Positions 22,927-33,672 of a stretch of 64,000 bases of DNA are shown piece by piece. The DNA is from Metarhizium brunneum. Taxonomy: Eukaryota; Ascomycota; Sordariomycetes; Hypocreales; Clavicipitaceae. Under the pieces are notes generated by a model that was not told where the DNA came from, made no database searches, and worked only from the letters and a program-made list of their open reading frames with translations. The stretch spans positions 2,604,001 to 2,668,000 of the forward strand of contig NC_089424.1 in assembly GCF_013426205.1 (NCBI RefSeq). Reading direction: 5' to 3'. The position numbers and the translations under genes were made by a program. Numbering within the stretch: position 1 is the first letter of the stretch; each line of letters begins with the position of its first letter.

Positions 22927-24348
22927 ATGGAGGAGTACATCGTTTTTGACAAAGCTTTGACCAAGGCCGACCACGTCGTTCTGCAGAGCTTAGCCCGGGA
23001 TATCAAAACGGCCAGCTCCGTAAGATCTAGAAAATCCAAGGGACGCGATTCCGATTGCGACTCTGGCATAGGATCTGAGGAGAGCTCTTCCAGTGGGGAC
23101 GAAGCCAAGGCATTTCCCCCGCAAGATGATGCCACGACAGACCAAGACATCGCCGCACTCAAGGCGTCAAGGAATCCTAAAAGTGCCGCATTCGAACCCA
23201 CGATCGTCCTGTCAGTCGATGATTGTGACGCTCATCTTCACCCGCTACTCAACAATTACTTGCTGCAGCCATATATCCAGCTGGCTCGGAGGATTGTGCG
23301 CCATGAGACAGATGTAGCTATGCTAACACACCTCATCATCTATTTCACCACGTCGGTGCCTAGTGCACTGGTGCTCTTCCGACACTTCACCTACACACAC
23401 GCCGTGCTCCATTTCGTTATGCAAATGTACTACGTGGGAACCTATACTTTGATGCAACACCAACATATTCATCAACGGGGCATATTGGCCAAGACGTACG
23501 GCCTCTTTGACAGAGCCTTTCCTTACATCCTCGACCCGCTCATGGGCCATACATGGAATTCCTACTACTATCACCACGTGAAGCACCACCATGTGGAGGG
23601 CAACGGACCAGATGACCTGTCATCGACTATTCGATACCAGCGTGACAGCGTCCCCGACTTTCTTCACTACGTCGGACGATTCTTCTTCCTCGTGTGGTTG
23701 GATCTGCCCTTGTACTTTTTAGGTAAGAATCGACCCGGCGTGGCGATCAGAGCAGCTGGTTCTGAGCTCGCAACCTACGCGTACTACTACTTCATGTACC
23801 GGCTTGTGGGCACCAAGGCAACCCTTTTCGTGTATATTCTTCCCTTCGTCATGTTGAGAATGGGTTTAATGGTTGGAAATTGGGGTCAGCATGCGTTTGT
23901 GGACAGTGATGAGCCGGATTCCGACTTCCGGTCCAGCATCACCGTGGTTGATGTTGCAGTAAGTCTCTCCAAACTCCATGCCCGGCCCATGATTGGAATA
24001 GAGACGAGAAAAACTAACGAGGGACAGAGTAACCGATTTTGCTTCAACGATGGTTACCACACGTCTCACCATCTCAACCCCCTACGCCACTGGCGAGACC
24101 ACCCTATCTCATTCCTTGAGCAGAAACACACATACGCCAAAGAAGGCGCCCTCGTGTTTCATGATATTGACTTTCTTATGATTACCTTCCGTTTGTTGCG
24201 CAAGGATTACGAACATCTTGCCAAGTGTCTCGTGCCGATGGGAAACCAGATCCATCTCACAATGGATGGCCGGGTGAAGCTACTAAAAAGGCTGACGAGG
24301 AAGTTCACAGAGGAGGAAATTGCAGAAAAGTTTCGAAAAGTTCAGTAA
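22927..24348 (+). CDS. Membrane fatty-acid desaturase-family protein
   Basis: Two exons, 22927-23958 and 24028-24348; 450 aa. The 69-bp intron has donor GTAAGT and branch ACTAAC; it is a multiple of three with no stop, so the unspliced frame also reads through. After an N-terminal region with an acidic Ser-rich stretch, hydrophobic helices alternate with His clusters typical of di-iron membrane desaturases/hydroxylases: MQHQHIHQ, YYHHVKHHHVEG (HxxxHH form) and GYHTSHHLNP (HxxHH). The third box sits right after the splice junction. Substrate is not deducible. It resembles uncharacterised fungal desaturase-domain proteins, not the classic delta-9 or delta-12 enzymes. No cytochrome b5 domain is visible. 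Start chosen at the first ATG after the CT tract. Confidence 0.8.
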   Translation: MEEYIVFDKALTKADHVVLQSLARDIKTASSVRSRKSKGRDSDCDSGIGSEESSSSGDEAKAFPPQDDATTDQDIAALKASRNPKSAAFEPTIVLSVDDCDAHLHPLLNNYLLQPYIQLARRIVRHETDVAMLTHLIIYFTTSVPSALVLFRHFTYTHAVLHFVMQMYYVGTYTLMQHQHIHQRGILAKTYGLFDRAFPYILDPLMGHTWNSYYYHHVKHHHVEGNGPDDLSSTIRYQRDSVPDFLHYVGRFFFLVWLDLPLYFLGKNRPGVAIRAAGSELATYAYYYFMYRLVGTKATLFVYILPFVMLRMGLMVGNWGQHAFVDSDEPDSDFRSSITVVDVAVSLSKLHARPMIGIETRKTNEGQSNRFCFNDGYHTSHHLNPLRHWRDHPISFLEQKHTYAKEGALVFHDIDFLMITFRLLRKDYEHLAKCLVPMGNQIHLTMDGRVKLLKRLTRKFTEEEIAEKFRKVQ

Positions 24349-24857
24349 AGTCATTGCGCACAGCAAGTAGCATGTTTCAGCTATTCGGGACGGGCTGGAG
24401 ATTGACTGCCGCGAATTATAGACGGGAATTGCATCGGTTGAATAACTGAGATACCCTATAGAATACATACACAAACTCGCATATTCCTACACATGCATAT
24501 GAGAATCAATCAAAGCTTAATATTTGCATCAATTGGAAGATTTGGACAATCTAGTAGCGGGTCCAACCGTCCTGCTAGTATCCCGAACATGGTTTGGCGT
24601 CGATGGCTTGCTTTTTGCCTTGTCCAATGTTGAAGCTCTTGACACATGCCGAATGGGCCAAAACTACAGACCCACATAACGCTAGTTCCCCGACAAAACG
24701 TCATTCGGCTCCGCCAACAAGGCCAGGCAGGAAGGAACCAGGCAAGGCCTTGCCGGTTTGGCCCGTTCGCCAATCCTCAACATCTGAACGTTGTGCTCCG
24801 ACCAACTCGATTACTCAGTTGCAAATTTCTCCCAAGACATAGAAGCACGGTTCCAAC
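24349..24857. other. Intergenic region, about 0.5 kb
   Basis: 3' flank of the desaturase gene and promoter of the FMP46-like gene; nothing else seen. Confidence 0.6.
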
Positions 24858-25422
24858 ATGTTTCGATTCGTAAGGATGCTTCATTTTCGCCCGACCTGAG
24901 TTCGAGCCGCTTGGGCTAACCAATTGCACAGCACAAGTCGCTCGACATTGTCACGGTCTTCCACAAGGCCAGCTCCCCAGCTTCTACCAGAGTTGCCAAC
25001 CTGGTCAAGCAGATCTCGGCCAATGCACAGGCCGGAGCTACTATTGACCAGGCCAGCGACCATACCGCGCAGACGCAGCCGAGCCGAGACCCATTCGAGC
25101 TCAACATCACCGAGGAGCCTCCCACTGTTGAGCAGGTCCAGACAATCCTCGACTACGTTGGCAAGCCCAGCATATCCAAGGTCATAAAGGGCGCCCACGA
25201 TGAGAAGGATGCGCTGAAGAAGTTCCGAGAGAGCAGGGAGAGCTTCTTGCGACCAGTGGTAAGTCGAGTCGCAATGCTTTGAGCCGCGACCAAGGGTCGC
25301 AGTCGGTCTGTGACACAAGCTGATGCATTGTATAGACTGTGGACTGGAACAATGGAAAGGCCATTGCCGGCGATAATGAGAGCGAGATTCTGAAGATGCT
25401 GAAGACGCAGAAGTCAGAGTAA
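24858..25422 (+). CDS. Fmp46-like mitochondrial thioredoxin-fold redox protein (DUF1687 family)
   Basis: Three exons: 24858-24869 (only MFRF), 24932-25258, 25336-25422; 141 aa. The spliced protein begins MFRFHKSLDIVTVFHKASSP and later has EEPPTVEQVQTILDYVG, then FRESRESFLRPVTVDWNNGK. This matches the fungal DUF1687/Fmp46 family, described as putative mitochondrial redox proteins with a thioredoxin fold. No CxxC motif is seen. The 12-bp first exon makes the start easy to miss. The assignment rests on sequence memory of the family. Confidence 0.8.
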
Positions 25423-26221
25423 AAAGGCCCTCGTGAAGACCAAAACTATGGAAAATGACCCGCACTTGTACATACATTTATGCCCGCCAACCGCGACTCC
25501 CGTTTTGTAACAATCAAAGTCGTGATTTGTTTGTCAAGGAAGCCTTTTTTTCAGTGCTGCTGACCGGTTGAACAATGGAGTTTGTTGTAGCTGGGGTGCT
25601 CATCTGTGAATTTGAAGTTTGAACTGTATCGACGCAGTGAAAAGACGGAATCGACAGCGACATGCGCACGACGTCAAAGCGCCGCAATGTTTCTTCTGCA
25701 ACACGATCTGAACACCAACGGGCCTTCAACTGACTCGACCACCTGCGATAGGCGAGATTCACTGTGTTCTGTTTGTTTGTGGATTCCACTCAAACACGCG
25801 GGCCACTCCGACCCGCGCTTCTTTCAGATGCCGTTCACTTTCACTTGACTGCCCGATGGCGGACTCTCCATTTTGTCAGAAATGAACAATAGGGCAACAG
25901 CATGTCTTTCCCCCCAACCGAACAAACTCGAGCCTTGAAAGACTCCTCAAATCCCCTTACTTATTAGCTTCCGGTGCCAACTCACTCTCCTTGAGCATCT
26001 CCCAAATCTCATACCTTCTGTAGTTCTGGTTTGCATACTCTTCAAGGCACATCTTCAACGCATCGCATCGTCAAACCTGCCCATTGCAACTTTGCTAAAG
26101 CAATCTTTACTCTTTTTTTTCTGGTAAAAAAAAGAGAAAAAAAGAAACAAGATTTCTCAACTCTTTCCCTGAAGAGTCTGCGCGGTCCCCCCGACTCTTA
26201 GAGTTTTGTATAACCACCGTC
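25423..26221. other. Intergenic region, about 0.8 kb
   Basis: Ends in a CT- and A-rich run just before the ATG at 26222. No supported gene. Confidence 0.6.
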
Positions 26222-29200
26222 ATGGCGGCCTTGGTTCCCGAGCACCCTGGTCTGCAGCATCCTCCTGAGGATATGGCTAACTCCAAAGGAACCCCAGCCA
26301 ATGCTGTTCCTAATGATCTACCGGCCACGAACGAGACGGCACGCGAAACCGGCTCCGCGGGTGTACCCTGCCCGATCATTGGGGGTGACGGCCCTGACAA
26401 AGACCTTTACACTAAACGCCCGGCCAGTACTCCTGCAAATTTCTCAACTGATCATCAGAAAGAAGAATCTGGCGAAAAGGATTTGGAAATATTCTACTAC
26501 GATGCTCACGATATAAATCGTATAGATAGCGACAATCTGTGGAATACCCTCATTCGCTCTGGTATCGAAGAACAGGAACTATGCAATGTACTTGAAGAAA
26601 TACGCGAGTGGCTTCTTGGGTGGCGTCCTGGCAGACCTGATGAATGGCTCATGCACTGGTTTAACGTTGACTCTAGCACCAAGGTGTACGTATTATCCGA
26701 CGTTAGTTGGAACAAAATGCTGTCTCAAATCTCCCCTGACAACATACTTGTGCTTCGCTATGTTCTTAAGGAGCAAAGTGTAAAATTGCTGGCACAAAAC
26801 GGTGACAAGAGTCTAGACGCGGATGGCATTTGGTCTGCTGATGGAAAAAAACTTTTTAACAAGCCACAACGTATGTTAACATGACTCTCCCTCTTCTTTT
26901 CTTTTCTTTACTGATAACAGAAAAACATAGTTGGTGGGCATCGGACAACTGCTGCGGCGACGCCAAATCATCCTCGAGCTATTGTGAATAGTACTTCGCA
27001 GTCTCGGCCGATCAGCTCAGTCAAGCAGCACGCCACAACTTCTCCGGGGACGAATGCGGTCTCGCCCAATAACCGCAACCAGCCTCGTCGTTTTGTGAAT
27101 ACTGCAAACGACGTCGGACCAGCTGTTGTGGCACAGACCCAAACCTCTCCTTCTCCTCTCCCTCGAAAGGATCGACCTGTTCAGCATGCCACGACTGACG
27201 GGAAAAGTCCCCTCACACAAGCTCAGCCATCTAGCTCGGAAAGCCCTCGGCGAAATCATGCGAGACGGTCTGGTCCTATCGCTCCCATGGCGGCAAAACA
27301 TACGCCGACTCAGCCTCGGGGCCCAATGACGGTCGGTGTACAGCCTGCTTAGCAAGCAGGCAACACCGTGCCGTCTCGTGCGCACCCGCAGAATGGCAAT
27401 GGGAAGCCGGTCGGCAGATATATCCCTGACAAGATGGGCCAGACAGGCCCTCCAATGTCTCACAACGGACCTCCAACACAATCTCCGCAGACTAGGAAAC
27501 AGGGAGGTCTCGCAAGCAATGCTTGTGTCGAGCTGCCTTCCAAGCTGCGGTCAGACGGGCGTCGCGCAGTGTCGTCTGGCGATGCCCCTTACGTTCATAG
27601 CACAACCTATGGAGATGGAGGTTCCATGCAGGGTAATGGTAGCTACAACGGTGCCCTTGTACAACCTGCCATGTATGATAGAGCTTTCCAAGCACAACCT
27701 TCGCATCAATTGCCCGCAGCCGCACCGGGACGTAGCGCGTCTCCGGCTGGGACAACATCTACCCTTAAGGATGGCAGCTCCACTCGAGGAGGCGACAAGA
27801 ACAAAGGGCGACGAGGCCCCCAAAACCACAGGCCTCGAGCTGAATACCCTGTCCAAGATGGCAAGGGGTCGTTCTATTCCCAGAATTCCCATCAAATTGG
27901 CACTGCACGAGGAGGGTACGGCAACAATACGTATCATTACCACAACCGCGATCCTGATTACGAAGATCGAGAGATATCGAGACATAGGAGGAGCGTTTTT
28001 GCAAGATTTGAAGAGCGGTCTGACGGGCATCCCGAAGATATCAGGAGCCGTTTAAAGAGCGCAATGACGGGTCAATTCGGGAAGGTTGAAAACGTCTTTC
28101 ATGCTTCTGAGAAAAATGGTAGAGTTTTCATAGTTCTGTGAGTCTACTTCAAGCATGCGTCAAGATCAAACAGTTTTTAGGTCAACTAACACTTTTGCCA
28201 CAGATTTGAATGCGAAGCTTCTGCGGCAAAGGCCTTGAAATCTACATGTTTAGAGAACCGAGAGAAGGGTATCAAAATCGAGATTAGGCGGCCGTATATG
28301 AAGCAATGGAAAAATGAACCGTGGGTCAAGAGGGGAGGGCGGCCTGGCACCCAGCAGTGTCAGCCATACCAGAACAGACCTCATTTTCCTATGGGTAACG
28401 GGATGCCTCCGCCTGGCAGCCAGCAACGTCAGCCATACCAGAACGAGCCTCATTTTCCTATGGCTAACGGGATGCCTCCGCCTGGCAACCAGCAAGGGTA
28501 TAACGCCCGTAGTCTACACAACCTACGGCCAGCTGATCCAATGATGATGAGGAATGTGCCGCATAGACTGTATCGGAATCTTCTTGGGGCTGGGGCCTAC
28601 GAGCGAGTAACTCAAGCCCATGCTTCTAGGCCATCTTTCCCTCAGCCAATGATGCCACAGCAAGCGCCTCCCCAGAGCCCCCAAGTGTTCCAAATCCCCA
28701 GGCAGGAGGCTAGCAAAGTCATCCCAAAACAGGACGAGGAGAAGACTACGAAGCCGGCGGCCGATCAAGAGGCATCAAAGTCATTGGAGTGGAAGGCTCA
28801 GTCAAAGCCGCCTTCTGAGGAGGCCTTAGAGAATGACGATCCTTTTGAGAACGATAGAGCTACAACCCCTACCAGCCAAGGAAGCAAATCTTCCCAGACT
28901 TCAAACCGGAAAGTGAGGGTGTCACTTCCATCAGTCTCACCACCCAGGCTTACTCAGTCTACGGCATCTAAAATTGAGAGACCGATAAAAGAGCCAGGCA
29001 AATCACCAGTGGGCCAAGAGCCGCCTCCGAAATTAAGAAATAGCCCAAATGGTGTCATTACACCAATTAAGCCTTCTCATACTAGACAAGTTCCTGATGA
29101 GAAATCATTTGAAGTTCCTCCTGAGATTATAAAGGGATCCGAAGCTTCAGCTACCACCACGACCGCAGTGACTGGCACGCGCAGCAACCTCACTGCAGAA

Positions 29201-30508
29201 CAAATCAAGCGGAGGCTAGCGTATTCGAACATGATTGCGGTGCCCTTGAGTCCTTCCAAGGTCAAGAAGACAACTTCCACGGAGAACAATCCTGCCAACG
29301 CCATCAGGGACAAAGCTGCATCTTCTAAGTCTCTCCCTTCCGATACCGCCTGCCATGTACCTAAGCCAGCTCAACACATACCGGATGCCGAGACCTCCAG
29401 TGTCAAGTCTGACGAGTCCAAAACCATGTCGGCTTCTAGCTCACCAAGCAACCGTTCACCATCTAGTAACCCTAAGAAGACGCCGGACAATAAGAAAACC
29501 GCTGGGTCGCACTCCGGGTATCACAGCAAGGTCTCCAAAACGCCTATAAGTCCGATCAAGAAAAACACAGAAGCCAGCAAGGACCAGAAACTGACTACTC
29601 AAGAAGAGAATGTGGCCGAAAGAGGCTCGTGTTTTCCAAGTCGTGCAGACCAAGACTCGTTCAAGTTTCCTGGCAATGGACGAGAAACAATACGAGTGAG
29701 GAAAGTAGATAAGGGAGAAACAGCGTCTATCGAAAGCTCCGTTCAGGAGAGAGGCACGACTTCAAGGAAGAGAGGCTGCAAGACTCGACCAGCATCCCGA
29801 AGCGTTGGCTTCATCGATCAGAACCAGCAGCAAGAGAGCCAGCCTCGGGTCGAGGTGATTCGAGGAACTGACTCGGCGACCAGGCACGAAGCAAGCGCCT
29901 CTACCACCAATCATGCACGGCAGATATCTACCCCGCGGAATACCTCACCGGCAAGTGTGGGGGGCAGTAATAAGATCAATTTGCAAAATGTTTCTAGTGA
30001 CAGAGATAATGGGGGAGGGACTGGCTGGCAGAAGGTCCGGAGTAAAAGGGGGGCTTCTAAGAGAACAAATACCCCCGGATCAAGCGACCATCAAGGCTAG
30101 CAGCCAGACATGTCAGCTGAAGGAATAGGTGCTGCCTCTCACACTGCAGTAACTACCGCCCACGATTCAAAGAACCCAGTCAAATTAGCGGTTCCAGAGT
30201 CTGTTTCGACCCCGGAAGCCGGCGATGCTTCAGCTGAATGTTCACCCGGGGGTAAAGGAGACCATGACTCTTCTATGTCTGAACGTGTGATTATTAGGGC
30301 TCTAGAGCTTAAGGAGGACATCGTGGTTACGGCAGCGAGAGACCTAGAGACCATTGTGCTAGCTTTGGCGCAAGGGGAAGTTGCATCAACTCGACCCCGG
30401 CAGGGATTATCTGGTGAATCAACCCCAGAAAAGCAGCGTGTCTCGAGCGCGGGTCCAGAGGAATCGCCGAGAACTAAAGACTGCCGGCCATACACAGGGC
30501 TTGAATAA
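26222..30508 (+). CDS. Long disordered RRM-like protein gene interrupted by two in-frame TAG codons
   Basis: Model exons: 26222-26870, 26931-28137, 28204-30100, with the same frame continuing open to TAA... at 30508. Introns (60 and 66 bp) have good borders; the second rejoins an RRM-like fold. Residues about 80-215 are a globular region I cannot assign (EQELCNVLEEIREWLLGW, DNILVLRYVLKEQSVKLL). Residues about 590-650 look like an RNA-recognition motif (GQFGKVENVFHASEKNGRVF, then FECEASAAKAL and GIKIEIRRPYM). The rest is low-complexity, rich in Pro, Gln, Ser and Lys. TAG at 27350-27352 (codon 357) and TAG at 30098-30100 both lie in an otherwise open frame, and each is followed by CAA or CAG. 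I found no convincing intron to remove the first stop. It is therefore a nonsense-mutated gene, a read-through gene, or an assembly error. Function unknown; RNA binding is inferred. Confidence 0.6.
27350..27352 (+). other. In-frame TAG stop inside the RRM-like gene
   Basis: Context GCT TAG CAA GCA. The same frame is open for 417 bp before and about 785 bp after it (to the next splice donor at 28138), and the RRM-like domain lies downstream. Confidence 0.85.
28345..28500 (+). repeat. 69-bp in-frame tandem repeat in the RRM-like gene
   Basis: Two consecutive units encode CQPYQNRPHFPMGNGMPPPG and RQPYQNEPHFPMANGMPPPG, differing at a few bases, with the next copy starting NQQG and then diverging. 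It is a recent in-frame duplication of a Pro/Gln-rich segment. Confidence 0.9.
30098..30100 (+). other. Second in-frame TAG of the RRM-like gene
   Basis: Context GGC TAG CAG CCA. The frame remains open for 136 further codons, encoding an acidic segment with a helical stretch (SERVIIRALELKEDIVVTAA). Either the normal stop with a chance extension or a nonsense/read-through site. Confidence 0.7.
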
Positions 30509-31015
30509 CCAAGACTGGCTGTCACTCTCCGCACCGCCTAAACGCATACTAAAACGAGAGTCTTTAAAAAGGTACAAGATGGGAGGCATATGGGTTGAGA
30601 AAACGAATACCCAAAGAAACACAGACAAAAAAAAACCAAGAAAAAAAAAAGGCAACGGACAGCATTTATGACGAGCGTGGGTCGTATTGATCACAGGCTG
30701 AGGACATGTGTGGAAATTTGATGGATTTAAAGCCCTGGGCCAAAGAATCAGGAACTCTGAAGAAGGATGTGATACATAAGTAGGAAACAATAAGCGGTTA
30801 CCAGTAACTCACACTTGACCTCAGTGGCACCCTCCCCTTTAGTCCAACATCCTTCGTAGTCGGTCCTGTCGTGAATCTCGCATGGAATCACACCCCACAC
30901 TCATTTCGACGTCTTCCTGCCATCCAGCGAAGGCATGTTGGTACACATTCTATTCCTTATATACAACGTACAACGGCCGTCAGCGGCCCGCCTTCCCACG
31001 CTCCATGATTATCGT
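30509..31015. other. Intergenic region, about 0.5 kb
   Basis: Holds an A-rich run (30627-30652) and the convergent 3' flanks of the RRM-like and NDUFA2 genes. Confidence 0.6.
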
Positions 31016-31464
31016 CTATGCCCCGTTCTTGACTAGTCCCGTGACAGTCTCCTCAATTTGCTTATCCGACAATCCATCCAGCGACTGTGACTTTTCATGA
31101 CCAAACTCTGTGACTCGTCAGCATCCAAAGCAGAACTCGGAGCCCGTCCGGGACGCACCATATCTAGCGTAGACCTTGGGCAGCGTCCCTTGAGCCTCGC
31201 GGATGAGGATCGGGATCTGGGGATTGTTCTTCTTCATGGTGGGGTAGGCGCGCGTGAGGAATGACCTGTCGCCGTGTCTCGTCAGCACTCTCGTCTCTGT
31301 CGCGGGCGAGGAGAGATGCCATGGCAATTGGCGCCCGTGGCATGTTTCCTCCCCTCCCTCTCTGTGCGCCGTACGTACCGCACCGCAGCGCTCTGCTCCG
31401 ACGTCTGGCAGAACAGAAAGCGCACCTCCTTGAGGGCCTTTGTGAATGCGTATCTGCTCGACAT
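31016..31464 (-). CDS. NADH:ubiquinone oxidoreductase subunit, NDUFA2/B8 type (10.5 kDa)
   Basis: Three exons: 31464-31379, 31265-31159, 31107-31016; 94 aa, normal for the family. The spliced protein starts MSSRYAFTKALKEVRFLFC, continues SFLTRAYPTMKKNNPQIPIL and REAQGTLPKVYARYEFG, and ends TVTGLVKNGA. This is the thioredoxin-like accessory subunit of mitochondrial complex I, located in the matrix arm. No presequence is evident, as usual for the family. It is divergently arranged with the mitochondrial pyruvate carrier gene, about 0.5 kb apart. Confidence 0.93.
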
Positions 31465-31975
31465 GGCGGCCGGGGAGGGATCGTTGTGAATGACGTTGAG
31501 GAAGATGGGAAAACATACGGCCCCCCAGCTCTTTGGATGGTGGTCGTTTTCAGCAACGCTCTGGTTGGCCACGGACGACAAAGTGGAGATTCCCTGCTGA
31601 AGCAAGCACCCGCCCTACGCCGGGGGCCGGTCTCGCACCTCGACCAGGCGGCTGATCTCCGGACCCTCCGTCACCAACGCCCAGGCGAACTTGCCGCCAG
31701 GAGTTTCCCGCCCGTCACCGGAAAAGACAGCTCGAACCTCCCTCCTTGTAAAACCTCCCGTGTCGCCTTGCCGCAACATCCTTTGCCCTGCTCAAACGAA
31801 GACAACTACCGAGTCCAAGGCCCTCAAGTACGTCGCTTCACACAATAACCTTTATCCCTCCCCCTTACGGAGTACTCTTTTTCAACCCCCCTTGCACCCG
31901 CGACCTTTTTGTTGAGCAGCACGTTCATCGTGCCACAAAGACACAACAGTCGACTGACAAACCCGCCATCACAGG
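31465..31975. promoter_or_regulatory. Shared divergent promoter region, complex I subunit / pyruvate carrier
   Basis: 511 bp between two oppositely directed nuclear genes for mitochondrial proteins. It contains one TACGGAGTA motif (31866-31874) and CT-rich stretches. Co-regulation is inferred from layout only. Confidence 0.5.
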
Positions 31976-32671
31976 ATGGTCGTCGCCAGCACAATCATGC
32001 GCGCCTCGCGCCCGGCCCTCCGACAGGGCGCCTTTTCCGCACAGGCATCCCAGGCCTTCCGCGCCCAGCGATTCCGCTTCCGCGAGAGCAGCAAGAGGTG
32101 GCAGAGCACGGCCGACGGCGCCCAGCAGCAGCACCAGAGCTGGTTCAAGCGCGCCTGGGAGAGCGAGGTCGGCGTCAAGACGGTGCACTTCTGGTATGAT
32201 TTCCCTCTCACTCCTTCGTTGCCGCCCAAGCTAACGCCATGCTCATCCAGGGCTCCCGTCATGAAGGTCCGCCACGCAAACACCGCCCCTTACAAATTAA
32301 CAAGGTAGCAGATGCTAACAAGGACTGGCAGTGGGCTCTCGTGCTCGCCGGCATCTCCGACTTTGCCCGCCCTGCTGAAAAGCTCTCCTTCACGCAGAAC
32401 TTTGCCCTGACGTGCACTGGTCTGATCTGGACCCGGTGGTGCTTGATCATCAAGCCCAAGAACTACCTGTATGCACCGCCTCTTTTCCATCATGTGTAAA
32501 AAACCACGACCAACTGATTGTTTTAGCCTTGCTGCCGTCAACTTCTTCCTCGGTCTCGTCGGTATCGTCCAAGTCTCCCGCATCCTCATGTACGAATCCG
32601 CCAAGAAGAAGGGCCTCGCCGAGGTCGTCGAGGATGTCAAGAAGGACGTCAAGGACCAGGTCAAAGCCTAA
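31976..32671 (+). CDS. Mitochondrial pyruvate carrier subunit (MPC2/MPC3 type)
   Basis: Four exons: 31976-32193, 32251-32266 (16-bp micro-exon), 32332-32468, 32527-32671; 171 aa. An N-terminal Arg/Ala/Ser-rich presequence (about residues 1-45) fits mitochondrial import. The conserved carrier core is HFWAPVMKWALVLAGISDFA, then RPAEKLSFTQNFALTCTGLI and WTRWCLIIKPKNY, followed by a last hydrophobic helix (LAAVNFFLGLVGIVQVSRIL). The micro-exon supplies the APVMK segment, so missing it destroys the family signature. The protein imports pyruvate across the inner mitochondrial membrane as a heterodimer. The C terminus is Lys-rich. The third intron donor is GTATGC. Confidence 0.94.
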
Positions 32672-33540
32672 GCTACCCTTGTCATCTTAAAAAAAAAAGC
32701 CTTAAAATAGCAATTCTCTCATGTATCTATAATTGGAGGGAGTTTTTTTCTTTCCCGCCCTGGGAAAGCGCAGATTTTCATTCACGCAGCTAGATGGGAA
32801 TTCTGGCACAACATAAATGGCTGAGAGGAGACGAACCAAAAAAAAAGGGACGCGGGAACTGTCAGACTGCTGGCACTTGGCAATATCGCACAAAACTCTT
32901 TTGGGTCAAGACTAGACGATGGCTTGGTACGGACACTTTAGACGCGTACATGAAGGATTGATGTACAGTATTGGCATTTAGTTGAATGATGCGAATGCGA
33001 ATTGTGCAGCCTTCACTTTCACTGTATGTGGTTGACCAGGGGGCCTGTTTTGTCATACTTGTTTCAACCGTGCTCACATTGTAACACACAGCTTGGCTGA
33101 GTGGCGGAGGTAAAAAAAGAAAAGAGTTCTGCGTTGCATGTGCTTGAGAGAGAGAGTACTGTCAGACTCCTCAAGCGGGTATAATACTGCCTACTGGTAG
33201 GTGCAAAAGCTTTTTGTACAACAAGCCCACGACCAGTAAAGCCGCCACCAACACGGACAGTATAGAAACGTCTTGAATCGAAAAAAATCCTTTACGCACC
33301 CACATGATATCTAAATCCCCCTCAAAAGTGACAACCGCCAGGCGCCTTACAAAAACGAGTATGAACAGGGACCCTTTCCCGTGTTCATGTAGCAAAATAA
33401 AAAATTCAAAAAAGCCCATGCATAAATCATTTGAAATCACTGACATCCAATTGCCTCTCTACAGTTTCCCAACGTTGTCAGCAATGCCGTTGGTAAATGA
33501 GCGTGCCCAAGCCGCTTCGCCGTGCCTTCGTCTCCGTGAA
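32672..33540. other. Intergenic region, about 0.9 kb
   Basis: Convergent 3' flanks of the MPC and Rho GEF genes. Contains a short poly-A run near 32690 and an (AGAG)n run near 33150. Confidence 0.6.
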
Positions 33541-33672
33541 TCATCAACGCTTTCCAGAAGTCTCCGAAAGACCAGCTTCCCATGTACGATACATAGTCTT
33601 CGTCTCTCCAAACTTGCGAATAACAAATGCCGCGCCATGGCCATTGTATTGAATTCGCTGGGCAAGGTAGAA

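Noticed and set aside
26871..26920. Shorter first intron of the RRM-like gene ending at ATAACAG
   Set aside because: The GTATGT donor is in a different phase and leads to an early stop. The next AG (26930) restores the frame.
30110..30508. An independent 132-codon gene after the RRM-like gene
   Set aside because: It is in the same frame, begins 10 bp after the TAG and has no promoter space. It is better treated as a possible extension of the upstream gene.
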